Shown here: in pieces, positions 1-7,970 of the stretch | Numbering within the stretch: position 1 is the stretch's first letter | Layout: each line of letters opens with the position of its first letter | Assembly (NCBI RefSeq): GCF_003399625.1 | Contig: NZ_NBXA01000014.1 | Location: 62,001 to 126,000, forward strand | Direction: 5' to 3' | DNA: 64,000 nucleotides | From: Subtercola boreus | GTDB lineage: Bacteria > Actinomycetota > Actinomycetes > Actinomycetales > Microbacteriaceae | Program-made: the position numbers and the translations under genes | Notes under the pieces: model-generated | The model's input: the letters and a program-made list of their open reading frames with translations, nothing else | Told to the model about the DNA's origin: nothing | The model's database searches: none

Positions 1-3000
1 GATCGAGGTTCGAGGTGGCCTCATCCAGCAGCAGGATCGCCGGGTCGACGAGTTGGGCGCGGGCGAGGGCGATCAGCTGCCGTTGACCGGCCGAGAGGGA
101 ACGGCCCCGCTCGCTGAGCACATGCCCGTACCCGCCGGGAAGGCCCCGGATGAGGTCGTGCGCGCCGACGGCGCGGGCTGCCGCTTCGACCCGTGCATCC
201 GACGTCTCCGGATCACCGAAGGCGATGTTGTCACGCACCGAGCCGGTGAAGAGAAAGGCCTCCTGGGGCACGTAGCCCAGTTGTGTGCGGAATGCGACGA
301 GGTCGAGGGTGCGAACATCCATTCCGTCGACCAGCACCGCACCCGAGTCCACATCGTAGAACCGGGCCAGCAGCTTCATCACGGTCGACTTGCCCGCGCC
401 GGTCTCGCCGACCAGCGCCAGCGTCTCGTGCGGGCGGATGTCGAGCGTGATCGAGTGCAGCGCCTCCGCCGGCTTCTGCGCCTGCACCGCCGCCGGGTAG
501 GCGAAGTGCACATCGACGAGCGAGAGCGCGCCGCGGAGCCGCCCCGGCTCGATCGCGGTTCCGGGTGCCGGCTCGGGGGTGAGCGTGTCGAGTTTCATCA
601 GTTCGGAGATGCGCCCCACCGACACGCGCGTCTGCTGCCAGGAGTCGAACACCTGCGAGAGCTGCTGGATGGGGGAGAAGAACAGCGAGATGTACAGGAT
701 GAAGGCGATCAGGTCGCCCGAGCTGAGCTGCCCTGAGGCGATGAGGCCGGCACCCACACCGAGCACGATCGCATCCGCGACGCTCGAGAGGAACTGCACG
801 AACGGGAAGTACAGCGCAACGAGCCGCTGCGCGGCCACCCGGGTCTCGAGGAAGGAGCGGCCGAGGCCATGGAACCGCTCGACCGTGTCGCTCTCGTGAA
901 CGAACGCCTGCGACTCGCGCACGCCCGAGAGGCTTTCCTGAAAGTCGGCGTTCACCAGCGCGATGCGATCGCGTGCCGTGTCGTAGAGCGAGGAGGCACG
1001 CTTTCGGAACCAGACCGTCGCGAAGGCGAGGGGCACCACGACGGCGAGCGTACAGAGCCCGAGTTCGACGTTCAGCGACACCAGCGCGATCCCCACACCG
1101 ACGAAGGTCACAACCGAGACGAGGGCCGAGAGCAGACCGTTCTGCACGAGCGACTCGAACTGCACCACATCGGTCGTCATCCGGGTCATCACCCGCCCGG
1201 CCATCTCGCGCTCGTAGTAGTCGAGGGAGAGACGTTGCAACTGCGACCAGATGCGGATGCGGAGTGACAGCATGACGCGCTGCGCGATCCGGCCCGTCAC
1301 GAACGTCGATGCGATGCCGTCGAGCAGCGCGGCGAGCGTCACGACGAGGTAGAGGGCGGATGCCCCGAGCAGCACCATCAGCGACCCCGCCTGCACACCG
1401 TCGTCGATGCCGGTCTTCACCAGCACCGGGCCCGCGAGACCGGCGAGAGCGTCGAGCACGACGAGCACCAGACCGAGAGCCAGGGGCCGGCGGAACTCCT
1501 TCAGCAGCCGCACCAGGCCGAACTGCGGGTCGTGCCGGGTCTCGCGGTCGCGGTCGATGTGCGGGATGTCGCGGATCGGGCCGAGGGCGGCGACCGCGTC
1601 GAGCAGGGCGGGGTCGGCGCCGAGCAGGCCGCTCTGAGCCCCGGCAGACGGGGGAGGGCCTGCCGCGGCGGGCTTCTTCGCGCGGTCGGGTCGGGCTGCC
1701 GCATCCGCGTCGTGCTCCTTGCCGTCGACCAGCGTGCCGGCCGCGGTGAGGTCGGCGAGCACCTCGATGCGGCCGGCAGCGGCAGCGGCGCGGGTCTCCT
1801 CATCCAGACCGGAGAGCAGCTCGCGGTAGGTGGTGCTCCGTTCCAGCAGTTCGCTGTGGGTGCCCGAGTCGCTGATCCTGCCCTCCTCCAGAACGACGAT
1901 GCGGTCGGCGAGGTGGAGGGTCGACTCCCGGTGGGCGATCAGCAGCACGGTGCGCCGGCCGAGGGCCTCCTGGAGCCCCCGATGGATGCGCTCCTCCGTC
2001 TTCGCGTCGATCGCGCTGGTGGCGTCGTCGAGGATCAGGATGCGCGGGTCGTACAGAATCGCGCGCGCCAGGGCGATGCGCTGTCGTTGCCCGCCGGAGA
2101 GGCTCAGCCCGCGTTCGCCGACGACGGTGTCGTATCCGAGGGGGAGCCTGCCGATGAAGTCGTGGGCCTCTGCCACCCGGGCGGCCGCCTCGACCTCGGC
2201 GTCTGTCGCGCCGGGCCGTCCATAGGCGATGTTCGCGCGGATCGTCGAGCTGAAGAGAAAGCTCTCCTCGAACACGACGCCGACCTGCCGGCGGAGCGAG
2301 GCGAGCCTGAGCTGGCGTACGTCGATGCCGTCAACGGAGACGGTTCCGGCATCGGGTTCGTAGAACCGCGAGACCAGCGCGGCCACGGTCGATTTGCCGC
2401 TGCCGCTCGGGCCGACGATCGCGACCCGCTCGCCCGCCCGGATGTGCAGGTCGAAGCCGTCGAGCACCGGCGCGCCGCCCGAGCCTTCCGCACCATAGAA
2501 GAACCGCACCCCTGTGAAGTCGATGGCCCCACCGCCCGCGGGCAGTGGCACGGCGGCCGGGGCATCCACGATCGCCGGGCGCTGGTCGAGCAGCTGGAAG
2601 ATGCGCTCGATGCCCACCCGCGCCTGCTGGCCCACGGTCAGGATGCCCGCCAGCTGCCGCGCGGGCGCCATCAGCTGGGAGACATAGGCCGAGAAGGCGA
2701 GGAAGGTGCCGATGGTCAGCTGGTTGTTCAGGGCCAGCCAGCCGCCGAACGCGAGCACGGCAACCTGGCCGAGGGTGGGCACAGCTTCGAGCAGGGGTTG
2801 GAACCGGGACTGGATGCGCACCGCACGCATCTCGGAGCCGTAGAGCGACGAGGAGGTCCCGATCATCCGGTCGATCTCACGCCGCTCGCGCCCGAAGGCC
2901 TTCACGACGCGCACACCGGTGACGTCTTCGTCGACCATCTGCGCGACGTCGCCCTCGCGCTGCTGCGCATCCCAGGTGGCCGGCAGCAGTCGGGCCCGCA

Positions 3001-3550
3001 TGCGATAGGAGATCAGCACGAGCAAGGGGGTCACGACGAGGGCGACCAGCGCGAGAAGCGGTGAGAGCACGAACATCACGACGAGCGACAGCAGCATCAG
3101 GATGATGTTGCCGCTCATGATCGGCAACATCATCAGCAGGCCCTGCACGAGGGTCGCATCGGAGTTCGCCCGCGACACCAGCTGGCCCGTCGGCATCCGG
3201 TCGAGGCTCGCGAAGTCGAGCGTCTGGAGGTGGTCGTGCATACCGTTACGGAGGTCGTTCTGCACCTCGAGCGCAACCTGCCCGCCGTGGTAGCGGCGCA
3301 CATACGTGAACCCGAATGTCACCAGGGCCAGCCCCACCAGCAGGGCGAGCCAGGGCAGCAGCGGGGCGTCCGCGACGAGGATCACGTTGTCGACGATCTG
3401 CCTCGCGACCAGCGGAACGACCACCTGGCAGGCGCTGCCGAGAAGCGCCGCGCCGAGCGAGAGGATGAGGCTCCGGCGGTGCCGCAGCATGTAGCCCCAG
3501 AGCCGCCGCACCCAGCCCGGGGCTGGGGATGCGGTGGGGGCGTTTGTCAC
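1..3550 (-). CDS. Fused full-length ABC exporter (TMD-NBD-TMD-NBD), 3' end beyond window
   Basis: Two ABC half-exporters in one chain; the C-terminus lies off the left edge (about 1,180 residues visible). TMD1 spans about residues 20-310. NBD1 has Walker A GPSGSGKST (about 380), signature LSGGQRQR and Walker B ILILDD. A linker of about 80 residues rich in Ala, Pro and Asp leads to TMD2 (about 690-1000) and NBD2 with GETGAGKST, LSAGQRQL and ILLLDE. NBD1 carries Asp in place of the catalytic Glu and NBD2 has an altered signature, so one composite ATP site is canonical and the other degenerate, as known for heterodimeric exporters. Export of drugs, lipids or peptides is family knowledge; the substrate is unknown. 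GTG at 3550 is the first start after an in-frame stop. AGGAG abuts it with no spacer and TAGACT lies 6 nt upstream, so a leaderless start is likely. ATG at 3490 is an alternative. Confidence 0.9.
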   Translation of the reverse strand, partial: MTNAPTASPAPGWVRRLWGYMLRHRRSLILSLGAALLGSACQVVVPLVARQIVDNVILVADAPLLPWLALLVGLALVTFGFTYVRRYHGGQVALEVQNDLRNGMHDHLQTLDFASLDRMPTGQLVSRANSDATLVQGLLMMLPIMSGNIILMLLSLVVMFVLSPLLALVALVVTPLLVLISYRMRARLLPATWDAQQREGDVAQMVDEDVTGVRVVKAFGRERREIDRMIGTSSSLYGSEMRAVRIQSRFQPLLEAVPTLGQVAVLAFGGWLALNNQLTIGTFLAFSAYVSQLMAPARQLAGILTVGQQARVGIERIFQLLDQRPAIVDAPAAVPLPAGGGAIDFTGVRFFYGAEGSGGAPVLDGFDLHIRAGERVAIVGPSGSGKSTVAALVSRFYEPDAGTVSVDGIDVRQLRLASLRRQVGVVFEESFLFSSTIRANIAYGRPGATDAEVEAAARVAEAHDFIGRLPLGYDTVVGERGLSLSGGQRQRIALARAILYDPRILILDDATSAIDAKTEERIHRGLQEALGRRTVLLIAHRESTLHLADRIVVLEEGRISDSGTHSELLERSTTYRELLSGLDEETRAAAAAGRIEVLADLTAAGTLVDGKEHDADAAARPDRAKKPAAAGPPPSAGAQSGLLGADPALLDAVAALGPIRDIPHIDRDRETRHDPQFGLVRLLKEFRRPLALGLVLVVLDALAGLAGPVLVKTGIDDGVQAGSLMVLLGASALYLVVTLAALLDGIASTFVTGRIAQRVMLSLRIRIWSQLQRLSLDYYEREMAGRVMTRMTTDVVQFESLVQNGLLSALVSVVTFVGVGIALVSLNVELGLCTLAVVVPLAFATVWFRKRASSLYDTARDRIALVNADFQESLSGVRESQAFVHESDTVERFHGLGRSFLETRVAAQRLVALYFPFVQFLSSVADAIVLGVGAGLIASGQLSSGDLIAFILYISLFFSPIQQLSQVFDSWQQTRVSVGRISELMKLDTLTPEPAPGTAIEPGRLRGALSLVDVHFAYPAAVQAQKPAEALHSITLDIRPHETLALVGETGAGKSTVMKLLARFYDVDSGAVLVDGMDVRTLDLVAFRTQLGYVPQEAFLFTGSVRDNIAFGDPETSDARVEAAARAVGAHDLIRGLPGGYGHVLSERGRSLSAGQRQLIALARAQLVDPAILLLDEATSNLD

Positions 3551-3556
3551 CTCCTG

Positions 3557-3562
3557 AGTCTA
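3557..3562 (-). promoter_or_regulatory. Leaderless -10 element TAGACT for the ABC exporter
   Basis: TAGACT fits the actinobacterial -10 pattern TAnnnT and ends 6 nt before the GTG at 3550, the distance expected between a -10 and the transcription start. Transcript and coding start would coincide. No clear -35 is seen. Confidence 0.55.
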
Positions 3563-3613
3563 CGTGCGCCCACCCCGCCTCCACCCCCACCTCCACCTCC
3601 GGTGATCGAGACA

Positions 3614-3656
3614 CCGAAAACTGTCGGTATCCGACGTCCTTACCGACAGTTTTCGG
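3614..3656. repeat. Dispersed palindromic repeat, family 1, copy 1
   Basis: Perfect 16-bp arms (CCGAAAACTGTCGGTA and its complement at 3641-3656) around an 11-nt loop. The arm core and part of the loop recur at 59173-59233 and, with more divergence, at 26316-26376. There is no run of T after the stem, so it is not a standard intrinsic terminator. It sits between two minus-strand genes, downstream of the XRE-cupin regulator. Confidence 0.85.
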
Positions 3657-3665
3657 GGATTCGAT

Positions 3666-4292
3666 TCACAAGACGCGGCCGGGGGCGGGCGCGGTGACGA
3701 CGAGCACGCGAAAGCCCTCGGGGCCGGCGGCGCGCCAGGCGTGCCGGGTACCGGCGGCGAAGGTGATCGAGCCGCCCGCGGCGAGGCATTCGACGAGAGC
3801 ATCGTCGACACTTCCGCCCGGCTCGGCCTCGAGCCCGACCTCGAGGGTGCCAGCGAGCACGTAGACGAACTCGTCGTCGTCATGCACGCCGAACTCCGTG
3901 AACGCAGTCTCGGCGCTGAACAGCTCGACTCCCCGGAGCCCGCCCGGAAGCTCCGCCAGCTGCCAGACCGAGCGTGCCCCACCGCTGCTGGCCGGTCGGT
4001 CGCGGTGGGCGGAATAGACCACGTCGGTCGTCTCGCTCGTCGTCCGCCGGGGCGGCCGGTGGGCGAGCAGGTCGCCCGGTTGCACGCCGAACTCGGTCGC
4101 GATGCGGCCCATCGAAGCCAGGCTCAACCGCGCGTGCCCCCGCTCGACGAGGCTCAGGAACGGCTGCGACATCCCCGTGGCCGACGCGAGCTGCACAAGG
4201 GTCTGGCCCCGAGAGCGCCGGAGCTCGCGGATGCGCGCACCCATCGTGACCGCATCGTCGTCGAGTGGCGCTGTCGAGGGGGTCTGGTTCAT
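3666..4292 (-). CDS. XRE-family transcriptional regulator with C-terminal cupin sensor domain
   Basis: A 208-residue protein with an N-terminal XRE helix-turn-helix (about residues 17-72: MGARIRELRRSRGQTLVQLA, then SQPFLSLVERG) and a C-terminal cupin (about 110-205) with the HDDDEFVYVLAG barrel motif and a final GTRHAWRA strand. Members of this family bind a small molecule through the cupin and repress or activate neighbouring catabolic genes. It is divergent from the flavin monooxygenase at 4332, with a 19-bp palindrome between them, so autoregulation and control of the monooxygenase are likely. ATG 4292 was chosen; an in-frame ATG at 4310 would add six residues but lies inside the palindrome. 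Neither has a Shine-Dalgarno sequence. Confidence 0.88.
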   Translation of the reverse strand: MNQTPSTAPLDDDAVTMGARIRELRRSRGQTLVQLASATGMSQPFLSLVERGHARLSLASMGRIATEFGVQPGDLLAHRPPRRTTSETTDVVYSAHRDRPASSGGARSVWQLAELPGGLRGVELFSAETAFTEFGVHDDDEFVYVLAGTLEVGLEAEPGGSVDDALVECLAAGGSITFAAGTRHAWRAAGPEGFRVLVVTAPAPGRVL

Positions 4293-4308
4293 GATTCGTG
4301 AATTCGTC

Positions 4309-4327
4309 ATATTTATGACATAAATAT
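4309..4327. promoter_or_regulatory. 19-bp perfect palindrome, probable operator of the XRE-cupin regulator
   Basis: ATATTTATGACATAAATAT: 9-bp perfect arms around one central base, very A/T-rich in a G/C-rich genome. It fills the short gap between the divergent regulator and monooxygenase starts and ends 5 nt before the ATG at 4332. A bound repressor would block both promoters. This is inferred from position and symmetry. Confidence 0.75.
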
Positions 4328-4331
4328 ACCC

Positions 4332-5804
4332 ATGAAGCCTCTCGTCTTCGGAATCTTCCAGTACATCGCCCCGAACGGCACCGTCGGATCGGCCTGGCAG
4401 CACCCGGGCGACACCTCGCTGGACTACCTGGACATCTCGCACTGGACGGCGCTCGCCCAGAAGTTCGAGGCGGCCGGGCTCGATTTTCTCTTCCTCGCCG
4501 ACAGCTACGGTTTCCCCGCTCTGGATGGCGCGCTGCTCGACGCCGCAGTGCGGGAGGGTCGCGGCATCCCGCAGGGCGACCCGATGCCGATCGTCACCGC
4601 GATGGCCGCGGTCACCCAGAGGCTCGGCTTCATCCTCACCACCTCGACCACGGTCGAGGCTCCGGCCGCGAACGCTCGGCGTTTCGCGACGCTCGACCAC
4701 TTCACCGACGGCCGGATCGGTTGGAACATCGTGACCGGTTCCTCCGGGGCGACAGCGGCAGACCTGATGGGCAAGGACCTCATCTCGCACGACCTCCGCT
4801 ACGACATGGCCGACGACTACGTCGACGTCTGCCTGAAGCTCTGGGAGGGATCTTGGGCCGACGACGCCCTCGTTTTCGACAGGGAGGCCGGCGTCTTCGC
4901 GAACCCCGCCGGGGTGAGGATGATCGACCATGACGGCCCGTATTTCCGGTCCCACGGCATCCTGAACCTGCCACCCTCGCCCCAGCGCACCCCGCTCCTC
5001 GTGCAGGCCGGTGCCTCGGGGCGCGGCCGCGAGTTCGCGGGCCGGAACGCCGAAGCCGTGTTCGTGGCGGGCGGCGTGCCGTCGGTGGTGGCCGCGAACG
5101 TCGCCGGAGTGCGGGCGAGCGCGGTCGCGGCCGGACGCGCGGCCGACTCGGTCAAGCTGTTGGTCGGGGCGTTGTTCATCACCGCCCCGACGCACGAGGA
5201 GGCCGAGGCGAAGCACACAGAGATGCTCGCGATGTCGACGAACGAGGGCGCCGCGGCGATCTACGCCGGCAACACCGGGATCGATCTCCTGGCACTGGAC
5301 CCCGACCTGCCGCTGGCTCAGAGAAACACGGAGATGGGCCAGAGCAACGTCGAGCGCTATCTCGCGAAGGACGGCACGCCGGCCCCGCTGGTGCGCGACA
5401 TCCTCGAGAACTTCCGGACGACCGGCATCAACGGGAGCGTCTTTGTCGGCACGCCGGACGAGGTGGTCGACGCGCTCGAGGAGTTCGTGGCGGCCACCGA
5501 CGTCGACGGCTTCCTCGTGCAGCCGCACCTGACTCCGAGCACCTACGACGACTTCATCGAGCTCGTGCTGCCCGTTCTCCGGGAGCGTGGGCTCGCCCCG
5601 GGGGAGTACTGCGGTTCGACACTGCGGGAGCAGCTGTTCGGCGAGGGCCACGCACGGCTGCCCGAATCGCACCGGGGGCACGCCTTCACCTGGGCCGACG
5701 CGGCAACAGGGCCGACAACTCCAACAGGGCCGACAACTCCAACAGGGCCGACAACTCCGACAGGGCCGACAACTCCAACAGGGCCGACAACTCCAACAGG
5801 GTGA
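4332..5804 (+). CDS. NtaA/SnaA/DszA-type flavin-dependent monooxygenase (luciferase-like)
   Basis: A 490-residue flavin-dependent monooxygenase of the NtaA/SnaA/SoxA (DszA) family of the luciferase-like superfamily. These use FMNH2 from a separate reductase to oxidise N- or S-containing or aromatic substrates. Family features include the start KPLVFGIFQYIAPNG, RFATLDHFTDGRIGWNIVTG (about 120-140), the QAGASGRGREFAGRNAE segment (about 222) and the C-terminal FVGTPDEVVDALEEF motif. The substrate cannot be told. Expression is probably set by the divergent XRE-cupin regulator. The C-terminus is unusual: after the last conserved helix it ends in five copies of GPTTPT made by an 18-bp tandem repeat, which look like a recent expansion and not part of the fold. 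Confidence 0.88.
   Translation: MKPLVFGIFQYIAPNGTVGSAWQHPGDTSLDYLDISHWTALAQKFEAAGLDFLFLADSYGFPALDGALLDAAVREGRGIPQGDPMPIVTAMAAVTQRLGFILTTSTTVEAPAANARRFATLDHFTDGRIGWNIVTGSSGATAADLMGKDLISHDLRYDMADDYVDVCLKLWEGSWADDALVFDREAGVFANPAGVRMIDHDGPYFRSHGILNLPPSPQRTPLLVQAGASGRGREFAGRNAEAVFVAGGVPSVVAANVAGVRASAVAAGRAADSVKLLVGALFITAPTHEEAEAKHTEMLAMSTNEGAAAIYAGNTGIDLLALDPDLPLAQRNTEMGQSNVERYLAKDGTPAPLVRDILENFRTTGINGSVFVGTPDEVVDALEEFVAATDVDGFLVQPHLTPSTYDDFIELVLPVLRERGLAPGEYCGSTLREQLFGEGHARLPESHRGHAFTWADAATGPTTPTGPTTPTGPTTPTGPTTPTGPTTPTG
5706..5802 (+). repeat. 18-bp tandem repeat encoding C-terminal GPTTPT units
   Basis: Five full units of ACAGGGCCGACAACTCCA plus a partial sixth, ending at the stop codon of the monooxygenase. 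Units differ by one substitution (third unit ends CCG). All six frames stay open through it. It is a coding minisatellite, likely to vary in copy number between strains. Confidence 0.9.
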
Positions 5805-5925
5805 GAGAGGGGCGATCGACTCGCGCGCGTAACACGGGAGGCCCGGCTTCGCTGCTAGTGTGTGGCCAAACCACAGCGCCGCCATCCGTACGTCATTCGT
5901 GCCGGCAGGCGCACGGTCATCCGCA

Positions 5926-6042
5926 TCGCAGTTCACCCAGTCGAAGTCGCAGTCGTAGTTCACACAGTCGCAGTTCACACAGTCGCAGTTCACGCGATTG
6001 CGGTTCACACAGTCGCCATCCGCAGGAACGTCATCCGCACAG
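5926..6042 (+). repeat. 15-bp tandem repeat array upstream of the SGNH hydrolase
   Basis: Seven 15-bp units plus one shortened unit, consensus TCGCAGTTCACACAG, starting at 5926, 5953, 5968, 5983, 5998, 6013 and 6028; the unit at 5941 is 12 bp and the last two are degenerate. The array ends next to the ribosome binding site of the SGNH gene, so it would lie in its promoter or 5' leader. It is non-coding in my reading. The rest of 5805-5925 shows no clear promoter. Confidence 0.8.
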
Positions 6043-6054
6043 TCGAGGGGAAGC

Positions 6055-7326
6055 ATGTCGTCAGCACTGACACGTCGAGAGGGCCGGCCGCGTCGCGGTA
6101 GCGGACCCCGCCGCTGGGTGGCGCTCGCCGCCGTTCTGACCGTGGCCGGCATCGCACCGGTGGCCGTGGCCGGCAGCGCCAGCGCGGCAGACGTCGCGCT
6201 GCCGACCGCCGGGCTGAAGTATGTGGCGATCGGCGACTCGTATTCCTCGGGCATCGGCATCGGCGCCGTCAACCCAGACGTGCCGTCGGACTGCGGCCAA
6301 TCGCTCGAGAACTTTCCGCACCTGCTGGCTGCCACCCTGGGGCTCGACCTCACGGATGTGACCTGCAGCGGAGCGCAGGCCGAGAACCTCACCACTGTGC
6401 CGCAGCCCGTGAACGGTTCGACGCTGCCCGTGCAGACGGCGGCTCTGGATGCCTCCACCGACGTCGTGACGATCACCGTCGGCGGAAACGGGCTGAAGTT
6501 CACCACGGTGGCGGCGGCGTGTGCTGCGGCATCTGCGAACGGTCCGCTGGTCGGCCCCGGCCTCGGTGCCCTCACGAGCTGCCAGCAGATCCCTGGCATC
6601 GCGGCGCTTCCGTCGCGCATCCCGCTCCTCGGCCAGGTGATCGGCGCGACCTACGCCGCAGTGCGCAAGGCCGCCCCCAACGCGAAGATCTTCGTGCTGG
6701 GTTACCCGAGCATCGCTCCCGATGCCGCCGACCTGCCCGCCGGCGGGAGCTGCTTCTCGCCCGTGACGCAGCCCGGCGGTTTTCCGTTCACCGATGCCGA
6801 CACGCCCTTCCTGCACACGATCGAGCAGACGCTCGACAACACGGTGCAGACCCAGGCCGAGGCTGCCGGGTTCATCTACGTGCCGACGTTCGCCGAATCG
6901 CGGGGCCACAGCGCCTGCGCCCCTGCGGCCGATTCCTACGTGAACGGCGTCTTCGTCGACTTCACCGTGCCGACCTCGCCGGTCATCGATGAGAAGTCGC
7001 TTCATCCGAACGCAAACGGCGTCGGATTCATGGCGCAGCTCGCCGAGACGGCAATTGCCAAGGCCTTCCCCGTCGTGGCTCCGCAGCCGACGTCGACTCC
7101 CACGCCGACTGTGACTCCCGAGCCGTCGGTCTCGCCCGTGGCACCCGATCCGTCCACGACCGCGTCGGTACCGGTGCCAGCGGCGGATGCCGGCAACGGT
7201 TCGTCGGCGCTCGCCGCGACGGGCGTGTTCGCGCCCATGCTGATCGCGGTCGGCGTCTTCGCCCTGCTCAGCGTGCTCGCCGGTGCCGGGATGATCGTCG
7301 CCCGCCGGAGGCTCCAGCGCGGCTGA
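6055..7326 (+). CDS. Secreted SGNH/GDSL hydrolase with sortase-E-type LAATG anchor
   Basis: A 423-residue exported esterase/lipase-like enzyme. It has an N-terminal signal peptide (RRW, hydrophobic stretch, ASA cleavage region near residue 43) and an SGNH fold: nucleophile block VAIGDSYSSG, GGN block VTIVGGN-like at about 140, and the C-terminal block SLHPNANG giving the catalytic His. A Pro/Thr/Val-rich spacer follows, then LAATG, a hydrophobic helix and RRRLQRG. LAxTG followed by helix and basic tail is the sorting signal of class E sortases, so it is probably linked to peptidoglycan. ATG 6055 has GAGGGG five bases upstream. Substrate unknown. A 14-bp direct repeat of the gene end (CCAGCGCGGCTGAC) overlaps and follows the stop. 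Confidence 0.88.
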   Translation: MSSALTRREGRPRRGSGPRRWVALAAVLTVAGIAPVAVAGSASAADVALPTAGLKYVAIGDSYSSGIGIGAVNPDVPSDCGQSLENFPHLLAATLGLDLTDVTCSGAQAENLTTVPQPVNGSTLPVQTAALDASTDVVTITVGGNGLKFTTVAAACAAASANGPLVGPGLGALTSCQQIPGIAALPSRIPLLGQVIGATYAAVRKAAPNAKIFVLGYPSIAPDAADLPAGGSCFSPVTQPGGFPFTDADTPFLHTIEQTLDNTVQTQAEAAGFIYVPTFAESRGHSACAPAADSYVNGVFVDFTVPTSPVIDEKSLHPNANGVGFMAQLAETAIAKAFPVVAPQPTSTPTPTVTPEPSVSPVAPDPSTTASVPVPAADAGNGSSALAATGVFAPMLIAVGVFALLSVLAGAGMIVARRRLQRG

Positions 7327-7373
7327 CCCGGACGCCAGCGCGGCTGACTCCCAGGCGCGGATGGCCGCGGAGC

Positions 7374-7841
7374 TCAGCCCGCGATGGTCTCTGCTCGGAC
7401 GCTCCGACGTGCCCGCTCCCGGCGGAGACGCCTGGCCGCGCCTGCCGTCAGAACGAGCCCCGCCAGCACTCCGAGCGTGGCCCCCGAGGTGTTCGACACG
7501 ATGTCGCGGAGGTCGCTCACCCGGCCGGGGATGCCCAGCTGGGCGACTTCGATCGCGACTGTCATGAGGAAGCCGATCAGGATGGCCAGCCACCACTGGC
7601 GCCGGCCGAGCAACAGCAGAAGGAACAGCCCGACGGGCACGAACATCGCGATGTTGGCGGCGAACTCGACACGGTCGTACGTGATCCATTCTGTCGAGGC
7701 GTGCCGGCCGAACACCCGCAGCGCCCGATAGAGGAGGCCCTCCGCACGGTCGTCGAGCGGCTGGGGCCCGAGCGTGATCCAGGCGACCAGCCCGAGGTAC
7801 GCCACGGTGAGGGCTGTGAGCACGGGATGGCGTCGGAACAT
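7374..7841 (-). CDS. VanZ-like membrane protein
   Basis: A 155-residue membrane protein with four hydrophobic segments and the VanZ-family pattern: an N-terminal helix (VAYLGLVAWITLGP), the NIAMFVPVGLFL segment, a helix ending IEVAQL, then GRVSDLRDIVSNTSGATLG, and a basic C-terminus. VanZ itself gives low-level teicoplanin resistance by an unclear mechanism; most homologues have no known role. ATG 7841 was chosen because it precedes the first membrane helix; the open frame continues upstream without conserved sequence. It is convergent with the SGNH gene (47-bp gap). Confidence 0.82.
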   Translation of the reverse strand: MFRRHPVLTALTVAYLGLVAWITLGPQPLDDRAEGLLYRALRVFGRHASTEWITYDRVEFAANIAMFVPVGLFLLLLLGRRQWWLAILIGFLMTVAIEVAQLGIPGRVSDLRDIVSNTSGATLGVLAGLVLTAGAARRLRRERARRSVRAETIAG

Positions 7842-7970
7842 CCCCTCACTCTGCCTGACGTTCCCGGGTGAACGGTGGATGCCGGCTGTGGATGTCTGCT
7901 GTGAATGTCTGCTGTGCACGTTGCCGCAGCTCCCCGACGCTCCGGTGGAGACGGCGACTCCCGCGGCGGC

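Noticed and set aside
3614-3656. Intrinsic terminator for the XRE-cupin gene
   Set aside because: Stem is strong but no T-run follows on either strand, and the same element recurs at two other loci.
4332-6620. Long minus-strand frame joined to the XRE-cupin regulator
   Set aside because: It is antisense to the monooxygenase and SGNH genes and lacks recognisable sequence before residue positions matching the regulator start.
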